Assembly (NCBI GenBank): GCA_964447175.1
Contig: CAYURP010000018.1
Coordinates: 1 to 53,954 of the forward strand
Length of the DNA: 53,954 nt
DNA from: CAYURP01 sp964447175
GTDB lineage: Bacteria; Zixibacteria; MSB-5A5; SM23-73-2
Reading direction: 5' to 3'
Positions within the stretch are counted from its first letter, which is position 1. Every line of letters begins with the position of its first letter. Both the position numbers and the translations under genes were made by a program. The notes beneath the pieces are model-generated. The model made no database searches, was not told the DNA's origin, and was given only the letters and a program-made list of their open reading frames with translations. Shown piece by piece: positions 41,799-50,278 of the stretch.

Positions 41799-42516
41799 AG
41801 TGGAGTTCCTTTTTCACTGCGGATATAAATTCCGAGGAGAAATTATCCACCTGCACTGATGTGGCTTTGAGTTTGTTGCCGAAGTGGTTGTAACCGATAA
41901 CCGCAGGTATAGCCACGATTAGACCAAATATGGTAGCAATAAGAGCCTGGGCAATTCCCGGAGCCACCACAGCCAGGCTGGCAGAGCCTCTTACCCCAAT
42001 ACTGGCAAAGGAATCCATCACCCCCCACACGGTTCCCAAAAGACCCAGAAATGGACTGGTATTGCCGGTGGTAGCCAGAAAAGTAACTCTTCTTCCCAGG
42101 TTTTCCAGCTCCTCGGTCCCCACCCGATCCATGGTATCTCTTATGTCGTTAAGCCTCTGGTTAATGATCCTGGTTCCCTGGTTGACCGACGCTTCATCCT
42201 TGAGAACTTCCTCCAATTCCTTATAACCTGCCTCCAGCATCTTGGACAAGGGGGTGCGATCGAAACTTAGGCATGTAAGATAGACCTCGGAGAGTCGTTT
42301 TCTTGACCTGAAGGTCTTCAAGAATTTCTTGGTATGGGAGTCCACCTTACCGAATACCCGGGACTTGTGAATTATAATGGCCCAGGAGACCACCGAAAAG
42401 ATAACCAGGATCAAAAGCACAATCTGGGCGAAAAGGCCTGACTCCAGGACCATTCTTAGGATGTTGAACTTAAAAGGATTAGCTAAAAGGAAAATACAAG
42501 GTATAAACCAGCACAT
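41767..42516 (-). CDS. tolQ: Tol-Pal/ExbB-type proton channel subunit TolQ
   Basis: The 249-residue protein has three membrane helices: about 30-50 (FAQIVLLILVIFSVVSWAII), 150-175 (FLGLLGTVWGVMDSF) and 195-215 (IAQALIATIFGLIVAIPAVIGY). A cytoplasmic loop lies between the first two. It forms the stator-like channel with TolR. The ATG at 42514-42516 has an AGGATAGGA site; a later ATG at 42453 is possible but has no site. It is the first gene of the cluster, and a strong promoter lies upstream. Confidence 0.93.
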   Translation of the reverse strand: MCWFIPCIFLLANPFKFNILRMVLESGLFAQIVLLILVIFSVVSWAIIIHKSRVFGKVDSHTKKFLKTFRSRKRLSEVYLTCLSFDRTPLSKMLEAGYKELEEVLKDEASVNQGTRIINQRLNDIRDTMDRVGTEELENLGRRVTFLATTGNTSPFLGLLGTVWGVMDSFASIGVRGSASLAVVAPGIAQALIATIFGLIVAIPAVIGYNHFGNKLKATSVQVDNFSSEFISAVKKELHYEKKGLYSTL

Positions 42517-42608
42517 AGTTTCCTATCCTTAGATTTTGCATTTGTCTTTATTATAGTCTTTACATCGGCACAAGGTTTCACCAATAAAAACCTCTAAATA
42601 ACAAAGGG

Positions 42609-42637
42609 ATAATATACAATCCTCAATACGTAGTCAA
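42609..42637 (-). promoter_or_regulatory. Promoter of the tolQ-R-TonB-tolB-pal operon
   Basis: On the minus strand TTGACT (42632-42637) is followed after exactly 17 bp by TATTAT (42609-42614). The leader would be about 85 nt. The rest of the 317-bp gap (42517-42833) is AT-rich with no gene and no convincing terminator. Confidence 0.65.
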
Positions 42638-42833
42638 GGAAAAAAGATCATTCTCTTTGATTTCTTAGAAAACATAGATCCTAATTAGGTGTGGTAGGTA
42701 ATGATTTGGTCTTCAAATCAGATTAAAAATGTTCTCATAAAAAGGGGGAAAAACAGCTCAGTCAATTTAATAGTCCGAGTTATCACTAATTGGATAAGCT
42801 AACTGATCTTTTATAAATTTTGGTTATCTCTTT

Positions 42834-43583
42834 TTATTTCAATTTGAAATCTATTCTGTAAATTATCCATAGCTCCACGGGAATTCCGTTGTTAATGGCA
42901 GGTTTGTATTTTAACTTCATAGCTTGTTCCAATGCAGCTTCTTCAAAACCAGCATTGGCTCCTGATTCTATTTCTATGTATGCATTCTTAACATTTCCAT
43001 TCTTATCCACCAGAGCAGCCACATACACTGTTCCTTCGATACCAGCCCGGAGAGCTAAGTCCGGATATCTCAGAGGAACCTTATCTTTGTTTATAGCAAC
43101 GGGCTCTTCCGTGTAGGGGACAAACTCAGAGCTTTGGGAGGTCTGTTCCGGTGGTGGCTCAAAAACAATGGAATCCACATCATCTGTGAGAACGCCTTTA
43201 TTCTCAAAGTTATTTAATGCTTCCAGCTGATCCTGGGTAAGAATGGTAGCTTCAGGCTCTGCTTGTTCTTCTGCCACAGGTTCTGGTATGCCGGCTTTAG
43301 CTCCCGCCAGTATTTGAGAACGGTCAATAAGGATGTTTGTTTTTTCTGGCTCAATTATCTGAGGCGGCGGTCCTATTTCAACCAGATCTGTGATCACCAT
43401 CACGTTAGGCGTATGAAGCTGCTCGGGAGTTTTTGTATAAAAACCGGTAATAAAAGCGACAAGGACAAATAAAAAGGCAGTAGAGGTCAAAATAGCCAGC
43501 CCCAGATTTTTCTGGTATGAAGCTTTCAATTCAAAGGCTCCATAGGACGACCTGACTGTGTTATTATTTAACTGAAAGTTCAT
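42834..43583 (-). CDS. TonB family energy transducer
   Basis: The 249-residue protein has a cytoplasmic N-terminus of about 28 residues and one membrane helix (about 29-49). A linker follows with PPPQIIEPEK, and then a TonB_C domain (about 165-249, KVPLRYPDLALRAGIEGTVYVAALVDKNGNV). TonB proteins power uptake through outer-membrane receptors. It lies upstream of the tol operon in the same direction but has its own promoter. It may share TolQ-TolR or use ExbB-ExbD encoded elsewhere. GAGGAGGG precedes the ATG. Confidence 0.92.
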   Translation of the reverse strand: MNFQLNNNTVRSSYGAFELKASYQKNLGLAILTSTAFLFVLVAFITGFYTKTPEQLHTPNVMVITDLVEIGPPPQIIEPEKTNILIDRSQILAGAKAGIPEPVAEEQAEPEATILTQDQLEALNNFENKGVLTDDVDSIVFEPPPEQTSQSSEFVPYTEEPVAINKDKVPLRYPDLALRAGIEGTVYVAALVDKNGNVKNAYIEIESGANAGFEEAALEQAMKLKYKPAINNGIPVELWIIYRIDFKLK

Positions 43584-43661
43584 CTCTTATCCCTCCTCTC
43601 GCAGTTTTAAAACACTCGCTCGTTTTTACCCCATATAGCCGGATTCCTCTTCCCTCTTAAA

Positions 43662-43690
43662 AATACAAATAAGCACAGGATATATGTCAA
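43662..43690 (-). promoter_or_regulatory. Promoter of the TonB gene
   Basis: On the minus strand TTGACA (43685-43690) is followed after 17 bp by TGTATT (43662-43667). The leader would be about 70 nt. Confidence 0.5.
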
Positions 43691-43808
43691 GAAAAACAGG
43701 TCAACTTACTGTTTTGGTGTTTTCAAAGGGAAACAGGAATTATTTAATAAGGGGAATAAAAGCTTTTGAAAATTGTAGGCTTATATAATCAAGAAGGAAT
43801 TTATTCTT

Positions 43809-44693
43809 CTAGGGTTTTTTCGGTGTTAGTTTATCGTTAACTTTCTCTAAATTTGATCCTATTTCCGCACCGATTATCAAAATAAATGCGGATAGATAAA
43901 TCCAGAGTAAAGTTATGATGATGGCTGCCAAGGGACCATAGATTTTCCGGTACTGGGCTAAATTCAGAATGTAGAAATCGAAAATGAATTTGGTTATCTC
44001 CCACATCAGGCTGGCAAAGATGGCACCAACGGCTGCATATAAATTATTAATCTTTCGATAAGGGATGAATTTGTAGATAACGAAAAAGAATATGAATCCA
44101 GTTAATAGTGGAAAAAACAAGGTGAAAAACTGGGTGATTAAAGAGGAATCAGCCAGGCTGAAATCGATGTAGGGTATTATGATGCTTTGGGCTGTGGTAT
44201 AAATCGAAGTTAAAAACATGGAGATCAGCATTACCAGGATGGATATGGGAACCAAAACCAAAGCCAGTGATCTGCTCTTCCAGTATGGTCTTTTTGTGTC
44301 TACCCCCCAGACTATGTTCATAGAGTTCTCCACTGCGAAAAAAATCTTAGAGCCAGTCCAGATCAAACCCAAAATTCCTATCAAACCAAAAACCTGTCTT
44401 TTGTTAATTACGCTCCTTAGTATCATAAAGGTATCCACAGTGGAGGTAGGCATATTATTAGTTAAGAACTTGAAAATGGTTAATCCAGCTTTATCCGAGG
44501 AATGAAGCACATAACCTAAAGCTGATACAGAAAGTAAAAATAAAGGGATAAAGGAGATCAGGGCGAAAAAGGATATGGCTCCTGCCATCAAGGAGCAGTT
44601 GTCCTTATACAGAATATGGATCAGGGTTTCATAAAACCATGATTTCAAGAAGATGAAGTACTCTTTAATTACCTTATAAAGGGAATAAAACAC
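43809..44693 (-). CDS. YihY/BrkB family membrane protein
   Basis: The 294-residue protein has six predicted membrane helices and the family pattern: MAGAISFFALISFIPLFLL near residue 37, then LIGILGLIWTGSKIF and LWIYLSAFILIIGAEIGSN near the end. It was once called ribonuclease BN, but the nuclease role belongs to a different gene. These proteins are thought to move lipids or other solutes, and the function is unproven. The start is GTG without a clear ribosome binding site. Confidence 0.88.
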   Translation of the reverse strand: MFYSLYKVIKEYFIFLKSWFYETLIHILYKDNCSLMAGAISFFALISFIPLFLLSVSALGYVLHSSDKAGLTIFKFLTNNMPTSTVDTFMILRSVINKRQVFGLIGILGLIWTGSKIFFAVENSMNIVWGVDTKRPYWKSRSLALVLVPISILVMLISMFLTSIYTTAQSIIIPYIDFSLADSSLITQFFTLFFPLLTGFIFFFVIYKFIPYRKINNLYAAVGAIFASLMWEITKFIFDFYILNLAQYRKIYGPLAAIIITLLWIYLSAFILIIGAEIGSNLEKVNDKLTPKKP

Positions 44694-44727
44694 TGGTTTT
44701 GCGGAGGTTTAAGGTGATATCAAAAAA

Positions 44728-45795
44728 CTACTCCACTTTTTCCAAATCCCTTTTTCCACCCAGAATCACGCCGATGGGTCTTAATGAATCGATATGGTCG
44801 CAGATTATCTTTATAGAAGCGGTTATGGGTATGGCTAAAATGACTCCGATGGCTCCCCAGAGCCAGGTCCAGTACATCACCCCGACTAAGATGGCTATAG
44901 GACTTAAATTCACCCTTTCACCAATTAGTTTTGGAGTGATGTAATTCCCCTCGATGTTCTGGGTGCCGACATAGGCTATTAATACCCAGATCACGGGCAT
45001 TATGGCCTTGAACTGAATAGCCGTCACTATCAAGGGTGGGAAGATTCCGATCACCGGGCCTATGTATGGAATCAGGTTCAAAAAGCCAGCCAAAGGACCC
45101 CAGAGGTAAGCGTAATTAACCCCGATTATCAAAAACCAAATGGTTAAAACTACACCTAAGGCAGCACTGACCAGGAACTTGGTCAAAACATAGTTTCTAA
45201 TTTGTGCGCTGATTTCGGTTATGACATTTTCAGCTACCCCACTCTCCGATTGTCCAAAAGCGGTTACCAGCTTCCTTTTTATGATTTTTTGATCCGCCAG
45301 CATAAAGAAAGTTAAAAACATGACCAGAACCAGACCAAAAGCGAATGAGACTACCGAAGTTATCCCTTTGACCATATATCCGGTTACCCCGGAGAAATGC
45401 TTGAACTGAAATTCCGCTAAATCCAACGCTCCGGTATCGGAAATTATGCCCCGCTCGATTAAATCAGCTTTCAACTCGGATAAAAGAAGTAAAAAACCTT
45501 CCCAGTAATGGGGAAGATCTTTGAAAAGCTCACTAACCTGAGCAGATAAAAAGTAACCTACCCATCCCACAACGATAAGAGTAATTAATAAGACAACAAT
45601 TACGGAAAGCACCCGAGGAAATTTAAGTTTTTCGAGAAACCAGACTGTAGGGCTCAAAACATAAGCTAATGAGATGGCTAATAATATGGGGATCACTACG
45701 GGGCTGGCAAAATAGAAAAAAGCAGTGGCAGCAGCTAAGGTTATAAATGGTAAAGCGATGGTCTGCAGAGTTATATATGGTCTGGATTCATTCAT
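44728..45795 (-). CDS. AI-2E family transporter (PerM-like)
   Basis: The 355-residue membrane protein has two N-terminal helices, a soluble segment (about 85-150), and five or six further helices. The family segments FLNLIPYIGPVIGIFPPL and IEGNYITPKLIGERVNLSPIAILVGVMYWTWLWGAIG are present. Members include the autoinducer-2 exporter TqsA and sodium/proton exchangers, so the substrate is open. It lies 8 bp from the polX coding region and 34 bp from yihY in the same direction. Confidence 0.9.
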   Translation of the reverse strand: MNESRPYITLQTIALPFITLAAATAFFYFASPVVIPILLAISLAYVLSPTVWFLEKLKFPRVLSVIVVLLITLIVVGWVGYFLSAQVSELFKDLPHYWEGFLLLLSELKADLIERGIISDTGALDLAEFQFKHFSGVTGYMVKGITSVVSFAFGLVLVMFLTFFMLADQKIIKRKLVTAFGQSESGVAENVITEISAQIRNYVLTKFLVSAALGVVLTIWFLIIGVNYAYLWGPLAGFLNLIPYIGPVIGIFPPLIVTAIQFKAIMPVIWVLIAYVGTQNIEGNYITPKLIGERVNLSPIAILVGVMYWTWLWGAIGVILAIPITASIKIICDHIDSLRPIGVILGGKRDLEKVE

Positions 45796-45803
45796 TTTCT
45801 AAT

Positions 45804-47012
45804 TTATCTTTTAAAAAGTCTAATCAATTTCTGTAATCCCAGAGTGTTGATTACATCCTCCGGCTCCAGCCAACCTCTTCTGGCAGTGGCAACTCCATAC
45901 ATCATCCAATCTAAATGCTTTACGCTATGTGCATCGGTAGAAATGGCTATCTTTACACCCTTTTCCCTGGCTTTTCTGCAGTGAATGTCGTTTAAGTCCA
46001 GTCTCTCCGGATAGGCATTTAGCTCCAGGACTTTGTTGCTCTTCAAGCAGGCGTCCATGAGCTTGTCCATATCCACCTCATAGGGCTCCCGTTTGCCGAT
46101 AAGCCTTCCGGTGGGGTGGGCGATTATGTCCACATTCGGATTTTCCACAGCTTTGATCAATCTTTTCGTCATCTCAGCTTGAGGCTGGTTAAAGCTTGTA
46201 TGAACAGCCGCCACAACCACATCTAATTCCTCTAACACGTTGTCGGGAAGGTCAAGTTTAGCATCTGCTCTAATATCTACTTCTATTCCGGTCAAGATTT
46301 TGAAATTTCTGAACTTTCTATTTAATCTTTTTATCTGTTTCATCTGCTGGGAAAGCCTCTCTGGGTCCAAGCCATTGGTTATTCCCACTGCTGGTGAATG
46401 ATCGCAGATGGCGATATATTTATAACCTTTTTTCCTGGCTGCCTCTGCCATCTCCTGTATGCTGTTTTTCCCATCAGTCCAGTCTGAATGTACGTGTAAA
46501 TCGCCTTTTAGATCTTCTAATTCCACCAAATGTGGAAGTTTCTTTTTTAAACCCAGCTCGATTTCGCCCCAGTCCTCTCTTATTTCTGGGGGTATAAAGG
46601 GAAGCCCCACGGATTTGAAAACCTCCTCTTCAGTTTTACCGGCGACTCTTTTTTTACCTTTGAACACACCGTACTCATTTACCTTCAGTCCCTTCTTAAC
46701 TCCCAATGATCTTATCCTTATATTATGAGCCTTGGACCCTGTGAAATAGTGCTGGGCTGCTCCGAACTCCTCAGGTTTAACTGTTCTTAAATCAGATTGG
46801 AAACCATCTTTGGTTAAAATGGAGCTTTTGGTATCTCCTTTGGCTAAAACCGAAGCCACCTGAGGAAGTCTGGTAAATGTGTCTGCCACTGATTTAGGCT
46901 TGTCCGTTGCCACCAGAATATCCACGTCCGCAATTGTATCTTTCATCCTTCTTAAACTTCCGGCTAAAGTTATTTTTTTGATATTGGGATTTTTCTTTAA
47001 CTCTTCAAGCAT
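45804..47012 (-). CDS. polX: DNA polymerase X, C-terminal part (palm + PHP domain) after an in-frame stop
   Basis: This 402-residue frame is the downstream part of a PolX gene. It begins in the nucleotidyltransferase palm: GSLRR, then the metal-binding D-V-D pair in ADVDILVA and a third Asp in QSDLRTV. A complete PHP phosphoesterase domain follows from about residue 168 (DLHVHSDWTDG, ICDHSP, HPTGRLIG, STDAHSV), which gives bacterial PolX its 3'-5' exonuclease and AP-site activity. The Met start has no ribosome binding site. The preceding 13 codons stay open and match the family (RFPLAFIYPRAQ) back to a single TAG, so it is better read as one interrupted gene. Confidence 0.88.
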   Translation of the reverse strand: MLEELKKNPNIKKITLAGSLRRMKDTIADVDILVATDKPKSVADTFTRLPQVASVLAKGDTKSSILTKDGFQSDLRTVKPEEFGAAQHYFTGSKAHNIRIRSLGVKKGLKVNEYGVFKGKKRVAGKTEEEVFKSVGLPFIPPEIREDWGEIELGLKKKLPHLVELEDLKGDLHVHSDWTDGKNSIQEMAEAARKKGYKYIAICDHSPAVGITNGLDPERLSQQMKQIKRLNRKFRNFKILTGIEVDIRADAKLDLPDNVLEELDVVVAAVHTSFNQPQAEMTKRLIKAVENPNVDIIAHPTGRLIGKREPYEVDMDKLMDACLKSNKVLELNAYPERLDLNDIHCRKAREKGVKIAISTDAHSVKHLDWMMYGVATARRGWLEPEDVINTLGLQKLIRLFKR

Positions 47013-47051
47013 TGCTTGTGCCCGGGGATAGATAAAAGCTAGAGGGAACCT

Positions 47052-47513
47052 CTACTTATATTTCCTGACCTGGGTAACTCCCTTTAAAATATTCTCCTCG
47101 GTTTTCTCTCCCAGCCCAAAAAGACCCTTTAGTTTTCCCTTTTTTGCTGCCTTTTCCAGTTCTGAAACTGTTTTTATTTTCAGATTATCATATATCAGTT
47201 TGGCATGTTTGGGTCCTATTCCCGGAATCTTCAAAAATTCGACCAGAGGCGCATACTCTGATTTTTTTAGCTCCTCATAATACTTCAATTTTCCGGTTTC
47301 CAAAAGTTCTTTGATCTTTTTTGTAATGGCTTCACCTATACCGGGAAGTTTCCCCAGTTTTTCTAAATCCTCAGGTGTGGAGAGCTGAATGGTCAGATTC
47401 TCCAGAGTCTGAACTGCCCTTTTATATGCCCGGACCTTGAATGGATTTTCACCCTGAATATCTAAAATGTTAGCAATGTGTTCAAATATGTCTGCTAATT
47501 CCTGATTGGTCAT
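47052..47513 (-). CDS. polX: DNA polymerase X, N-terminal part (HhH domain) ending at an in-frame TAG
   Basis: The 153 residues match the N-terminal 8-kDa and fingers region of PolX, with helix-hairpin-helix motifs LPGIGEAITKKI and IPGIGPKHAKLI and a third HhH-like segment (LFGLGEKTEENILKG). The frame stops at TAG (47052-47054), and the next codons in the same frame continue the family sequence. With readthrough the protein would be about 569 residues, the normal bacterial PolX length (B. subtilis YshC is about 570). PolX fills short gaps in base-excision repair. ligA lies directly upstream, so the pair would form a repair unit. Confidence 0.88.
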   Translation of the reverse strand: MTNQELADIFEHIANILDIQGENPFKVRAYKRAVQTLENLTIQLSTPEDLEKLGKLPGIGEAITKKIKELLETGKLKYYEELKKSEYAPLVEFLKIPGIGPKHAKLIYDNLKIKTVSELEKAAKKGKLKGLFGLGEKTEENILKGVTQVRKYK

Positions 47514-47531
47514 AATTTTATTTGTTGTAAT

Positions 47532-47557
47532 CGTCCCGCCTTAAGCGGGACGGCTAC
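47532..47557 (-). repeat. Single REP-like GTAG hairpin between ligA and polX
   Basis: Hairpin CGTCCCGC/GCGGGACG (47532-47552, loop CTTAA) is followed by CTAC (47554-47557), which is GTAG at the foot on the minus strand. Stem and foot nearly match the element at 13904-13929. It lies in the 52-bp gap of the ligA-polX transcript. Confidence 0.7.
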
Positions 47558-47565
47558 CAAAGTCT

Positions 47566-49587
47566 TTACTTGCCTATTAACTTCTTAAATTCATCCTCAT
47601 CTATCGTTTTAATTCCAAGACTCTTTGCTTTATCCAGCTTGGAGCCTGGATCAAATCCTACTACCACGAAATCTGTTTTCTTGCTCACAGTGGAGGTGAT
47701 CTTTCCCCCTAAATCCTCGATTATTCTTTTGGCTTCATCCCGGCTGAAACTCTCCAAGCCACCGGTCAAAACGAATGTTTTCCCACTGAGTGGTGTCTTC
47801 TTTTTCTTTATTTTTAGTTCGGGAAACTTCACCCCGCCTTTTTCGAGCTTGTCTAAAACCTTCAAATTCTTTTTGTCATGAAAGAAATTATAAATGCTTT
47901 CTGCTACTATGGGACCTACTTCATTAACCTGAGTCATCTCCTCGATTGATTTTGTTTTCAGGTTATCGATCGATTTGAATTCACGAGCCAGAACATTGGC
48001 TAAATGCTCCCCCACGTTTCTTATACCTAAGGCATAGATCAGATGAGGCAAATCTGGCTTTTTACTTTTCTTAATAGCATCCAAGATATTCTGTGCCAGT
48101 TTGTCCCCCATTCTATCCATTTTCATTATGTCTTCTTTTTTCAGAAAATATAAATCTGCCGGATCTTTGATTAATCCTTTATCCAGCATCTGCTCCAGGA
48201 GTTTGAATCCCAATCCGTCCATATCCATAGCCCATTTGCTCACGAAATGATACATCTTTTCTTTAATCTGAGCCGGGCAGGCTATACCGGTGCAGCGATG
48301 GACTGCTTCCCCCTCTGGGCGCTCAACTTTTGAGCCGCAGACCGGGCATTTGTCTGGCATCTGAAATATCTTTTCCTTTCCGGTTCTTTTGGAGGTAATC
48401 ACTTTCACCACTTCAGGTATCACATCCCCGGCTCTTTGTACTACCACCGTGTCGCCGATCCGAACGTCTTTTTTCCGCATCTCATCCTCGTTGTGCAGGG
48501 TAGCCCGGCTGACTGTGACTCCGCCCACTCTTATTGGCTTTAAGATGGCTACAGGAGTAACTGCTCCAGTCCTTCCCACGTTTACCTGAATGTCTATAAT
48601 TTTGGTATTTTCCTGCTGGGCTGGGAATTTCCAGGCAACTGCCCATCGGGGCGAGCGGGAGAGCTCGCCTATTTTCTCCTGCAGCTTGAAATCGTTGACC
48701 TTGATCACAATTCCGTCTATCTCGTAATCCAGATCATCTCTTATATTAAGTATCTTCTGATAGAATTCGAAAACATCATCCGGGCTTTTGCAGAGTTTGA
48801 CATACTGGTTCACGTTCAATCCCAGATCCTTAAGATAGCCCATGGTCTCCCAGTGATTGGGAGGTGTTTTGCCTTCCACCCTTCCTGTTCCATAGGTATA
48901 CATATAAAGAGGCCGGGAGGCAGTAATTTTGGAATCGAGCTGGCGGACAGATCCAGCAGCTGCATTTCGGGGATTGGCAAAAAGTGGCTCGTCTTTTTTC
49001 TCTCGCTCTTTGTTGAGCTTTTCGAATTCAGATTTGGACATAATAACCTCGCCCCGCACTTCTAAAAGATCAGGAACTTTAGCCTTTCGGGATAAAAGCT
49101 TAAGTGGAATGGTTTTTACGGTTTTCAGGTTCAGGGTGATATCTTCTCCGGTATAGCCATCCCCTCGGGTAGAGCCCTGAATGAATACGCCTCTGGTGTA
49201 GACCAGCTCCACTGCTAATCCATCAAATTTAAGTTCTACAGTATAGTCTATTTTTTTCTCATTCACCCCAGAAAGTTCTTTGACCCGGCGATGAAAATCC
49301 AAAAATTCTTCTTCAGTTACAGCCTTGTTCAGGCTGAGCATGGGAATTCCGTGTCTGATTGTTTTGAATTCGGTTAAAGGGGGGGCTCCCACTCTCTGGG
49401 TGGGGGAATCCGGAGTTACAAACCGGGGATATTTTTTCTCAAGTTCGACTAACTGATCAAACAGTCTGTCATATTCCTGATCTGAGATCTCTGGATTATC
49501 CAGAACGTAATAAAGGTGGTTATGATAGTTTATTTCCTCCCTTAGTTTTTCTATTTTTCTTTTAATCTCCTCCTCATTTTTTGGCAT
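47566..49587 (-). CDS. ligA: NAD-dependent DNA ligase
   Basis: The enzyme seals nicks using NAD. It has the Ia domain, the adenylation domain with the active-site lysine in ELKFDGLAVELVY (Lys120), an OB fold and a four-Cys zinc finger (CPVCGSKVERPEGE...CTGIACPAQ). HhH motifs and a C-terminal BRCT domain follow (GKTFVLTGGLESFSRDEAKR). Length is normal at 673 residues. The ATG at 49585-49587 is chosen, because GGGGAGG lies nine bases before it; the TTG at 49596 would put that site directly against the start. It follows a small Lys-rich gene and precedes polX. Confidence 0.96.
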   Translation of the reverse strand: MPKNEEEIKRKIEKLREEINYHNHLYYVLDNPEISDQEYDRLFDQLVELEKKYPRFVTPDSPTQRVGAPPLTEFKTIRHGIPMLSLNKAVTEEEFLDFHRRVKELSGVNEKKIDYTVELKFDGLAVELVYTRGVFIQGSTRGDGYTGEDITLNLKTVKTIPLKLLSRKAKVPDLLEVRGEVIMSKSEFEKLNKEREKKDEPLFANPRNAAAGSVRQLDSKITASRPLYMYTYGTGRVEGKTPPNHWETMGYLKDLGLNVNQYVKLCKSPDDVFEFYQKILNIRDDLDYEIDGIVIKVNDFKLQEKIGELSRSPRWAVAWKFPAQQENTKIIDIQVNVGRTGAVTPVAILKPIRVGGVTVSRATLHNEDEMRKKDVRIGDTVVVQRAGDVIPEVVKVITSKRTGKEKIFQMPDKCPVCGSKVERPEGEAVHRCTGIACPAQIKEKMYHFVSKWAMDMDGLGFKLLEQMLDKGLIKDPADLYFLKKEDIMKMDRMGDKLAQNILDAIKKSKKPDLPHLIYALGIRNVGEHLANVLAREFKSIDNLKTKSIEEMTQVNEVGPIVAESIYNFFHDKKNLKVLDKLEKGGVKFPELKIKKKKTPLSGKTFVLTGGLESFSRDEAKRIIEDLGGKITSTVSKKTDFVVVGFDPGSKLDKAKSLGIKTIDEDEFKKLIGK

Positions 49588-49592
49588 CAGCC

Positions 49593-49844
49593 TCAACCTC
49601 CCCTTCTGCCCTTGACTCCTCCTAAGAATTTGTCTTTTCTTTTACGGTCAAAGAGGTGTTTCCCTTTCTGGAACATCCCTTTCTTGAAATCCTTTAACTT
49701 CTCCTTGTGTTTAACCTCGGCAAAATGCTCCTGTTTCAGTCGCTGGTGCTTCTGTTTGCCTGGCTTGACCTTCTTTTCCTCTGGTTTTGTCTCCTCTTTC
49801 TTCTCTTCATCTTTAAGCCCTTTTTCTTCAGGTTTTTCTTCCAT
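49593..49844 (-). CDS. Small Lys/Glu-rich protein upstream of ligA, function unknown
   Basis: The 83-residue product is almost entirely charged. The first 30 residues are Glu/Lys-rich, and the rest is basic (KQKHQRLKQEHFAEVKHKEK) and ends in GRRGG. It has no hydrophobic core, signal or membrane helix, so it is probably disordered or nucleic-acid-binding. It is taken as real because it has a strong AGGAGG site, a promoter just upstream, and a stop six bases before the chosen ligA ATG. I recognise no family. A role with nucleic acid or ribosomes is a guess from charge only. Confidence 0.65.
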   Translation of the reverse strand: MEEKPEEKGLKDEEKKEETKPEEKKVKPGKQKHQRLKQEHFAEVKHKEKLKDFKKGMFQKGKHLFDRKRKDKFLGGVKGRRGG

Positions 49845-49871
49845 TTTTACCTCCTGGTGAGATTTTTATGA

Positions 49872-49900
49872 AATCTAATATTAAATTATATTAATGTCAA
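49872..49900 (-). promoter_or_regulatory. Promoter of the small gene-ligA-polX unit
   Basis: On the minus strand TTGACA (49895-49900) is followed after 17 bp by TAGATT (49872-49877). The predicted start near 49865 is about 20 bases from the ATG, with AGGAGG between. Confidence 0.6.
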
Positions 49901-50278
49901 ACATTTATTGGGGAAAGCCAATTTATTGTTTGTTTTCTTCATATTATATACGGATACAACAGCTTAACCAATATCAATAATATCCGTAATAACCTTAAAA
50001 ATCAAACCACAATTTAAGCTAAATTAAAACAGATAGCTGATGGTATACTGCTATTGCTTTTTGTATACTGACCTGTGGAGAATTTCACAGAAGTCTTCAC
50101 CCAAATATTCGCGGAGTAATTTCCTCTCTAGGCACAGGATCAATAAATTACAATCTGGTAATTGATATATATTTCTATCAGGTTATGGAGATACTTTTTA
50201 CCTCCTGATCTTGTCGGTTTCAAATGTGGGTGTCTAAATCACCGAATTTGTCATCATTGTTTCTTCCTAAATATGCAA
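49901..50278. other. AT-rich intergenic stretch without a recognised feature
   Basis: About 380 bp between the ligA-side promoter and the 3' end of the DUF4412/OmpA gene. It is AT-rich. No coding frame of any length, no GTAG hairpin and no terminator with a T-tract was found. Confidence 0.5.

Noticed and set aside
45804..47513. TAG recoding (for example pyrrolysine or a suppressor code) as the cause of the polX split
   Set aside because: metK and rsmI end at TAG in the expected place, so TAG is an ordinary stop here. A local readthrough or an error remains possible.
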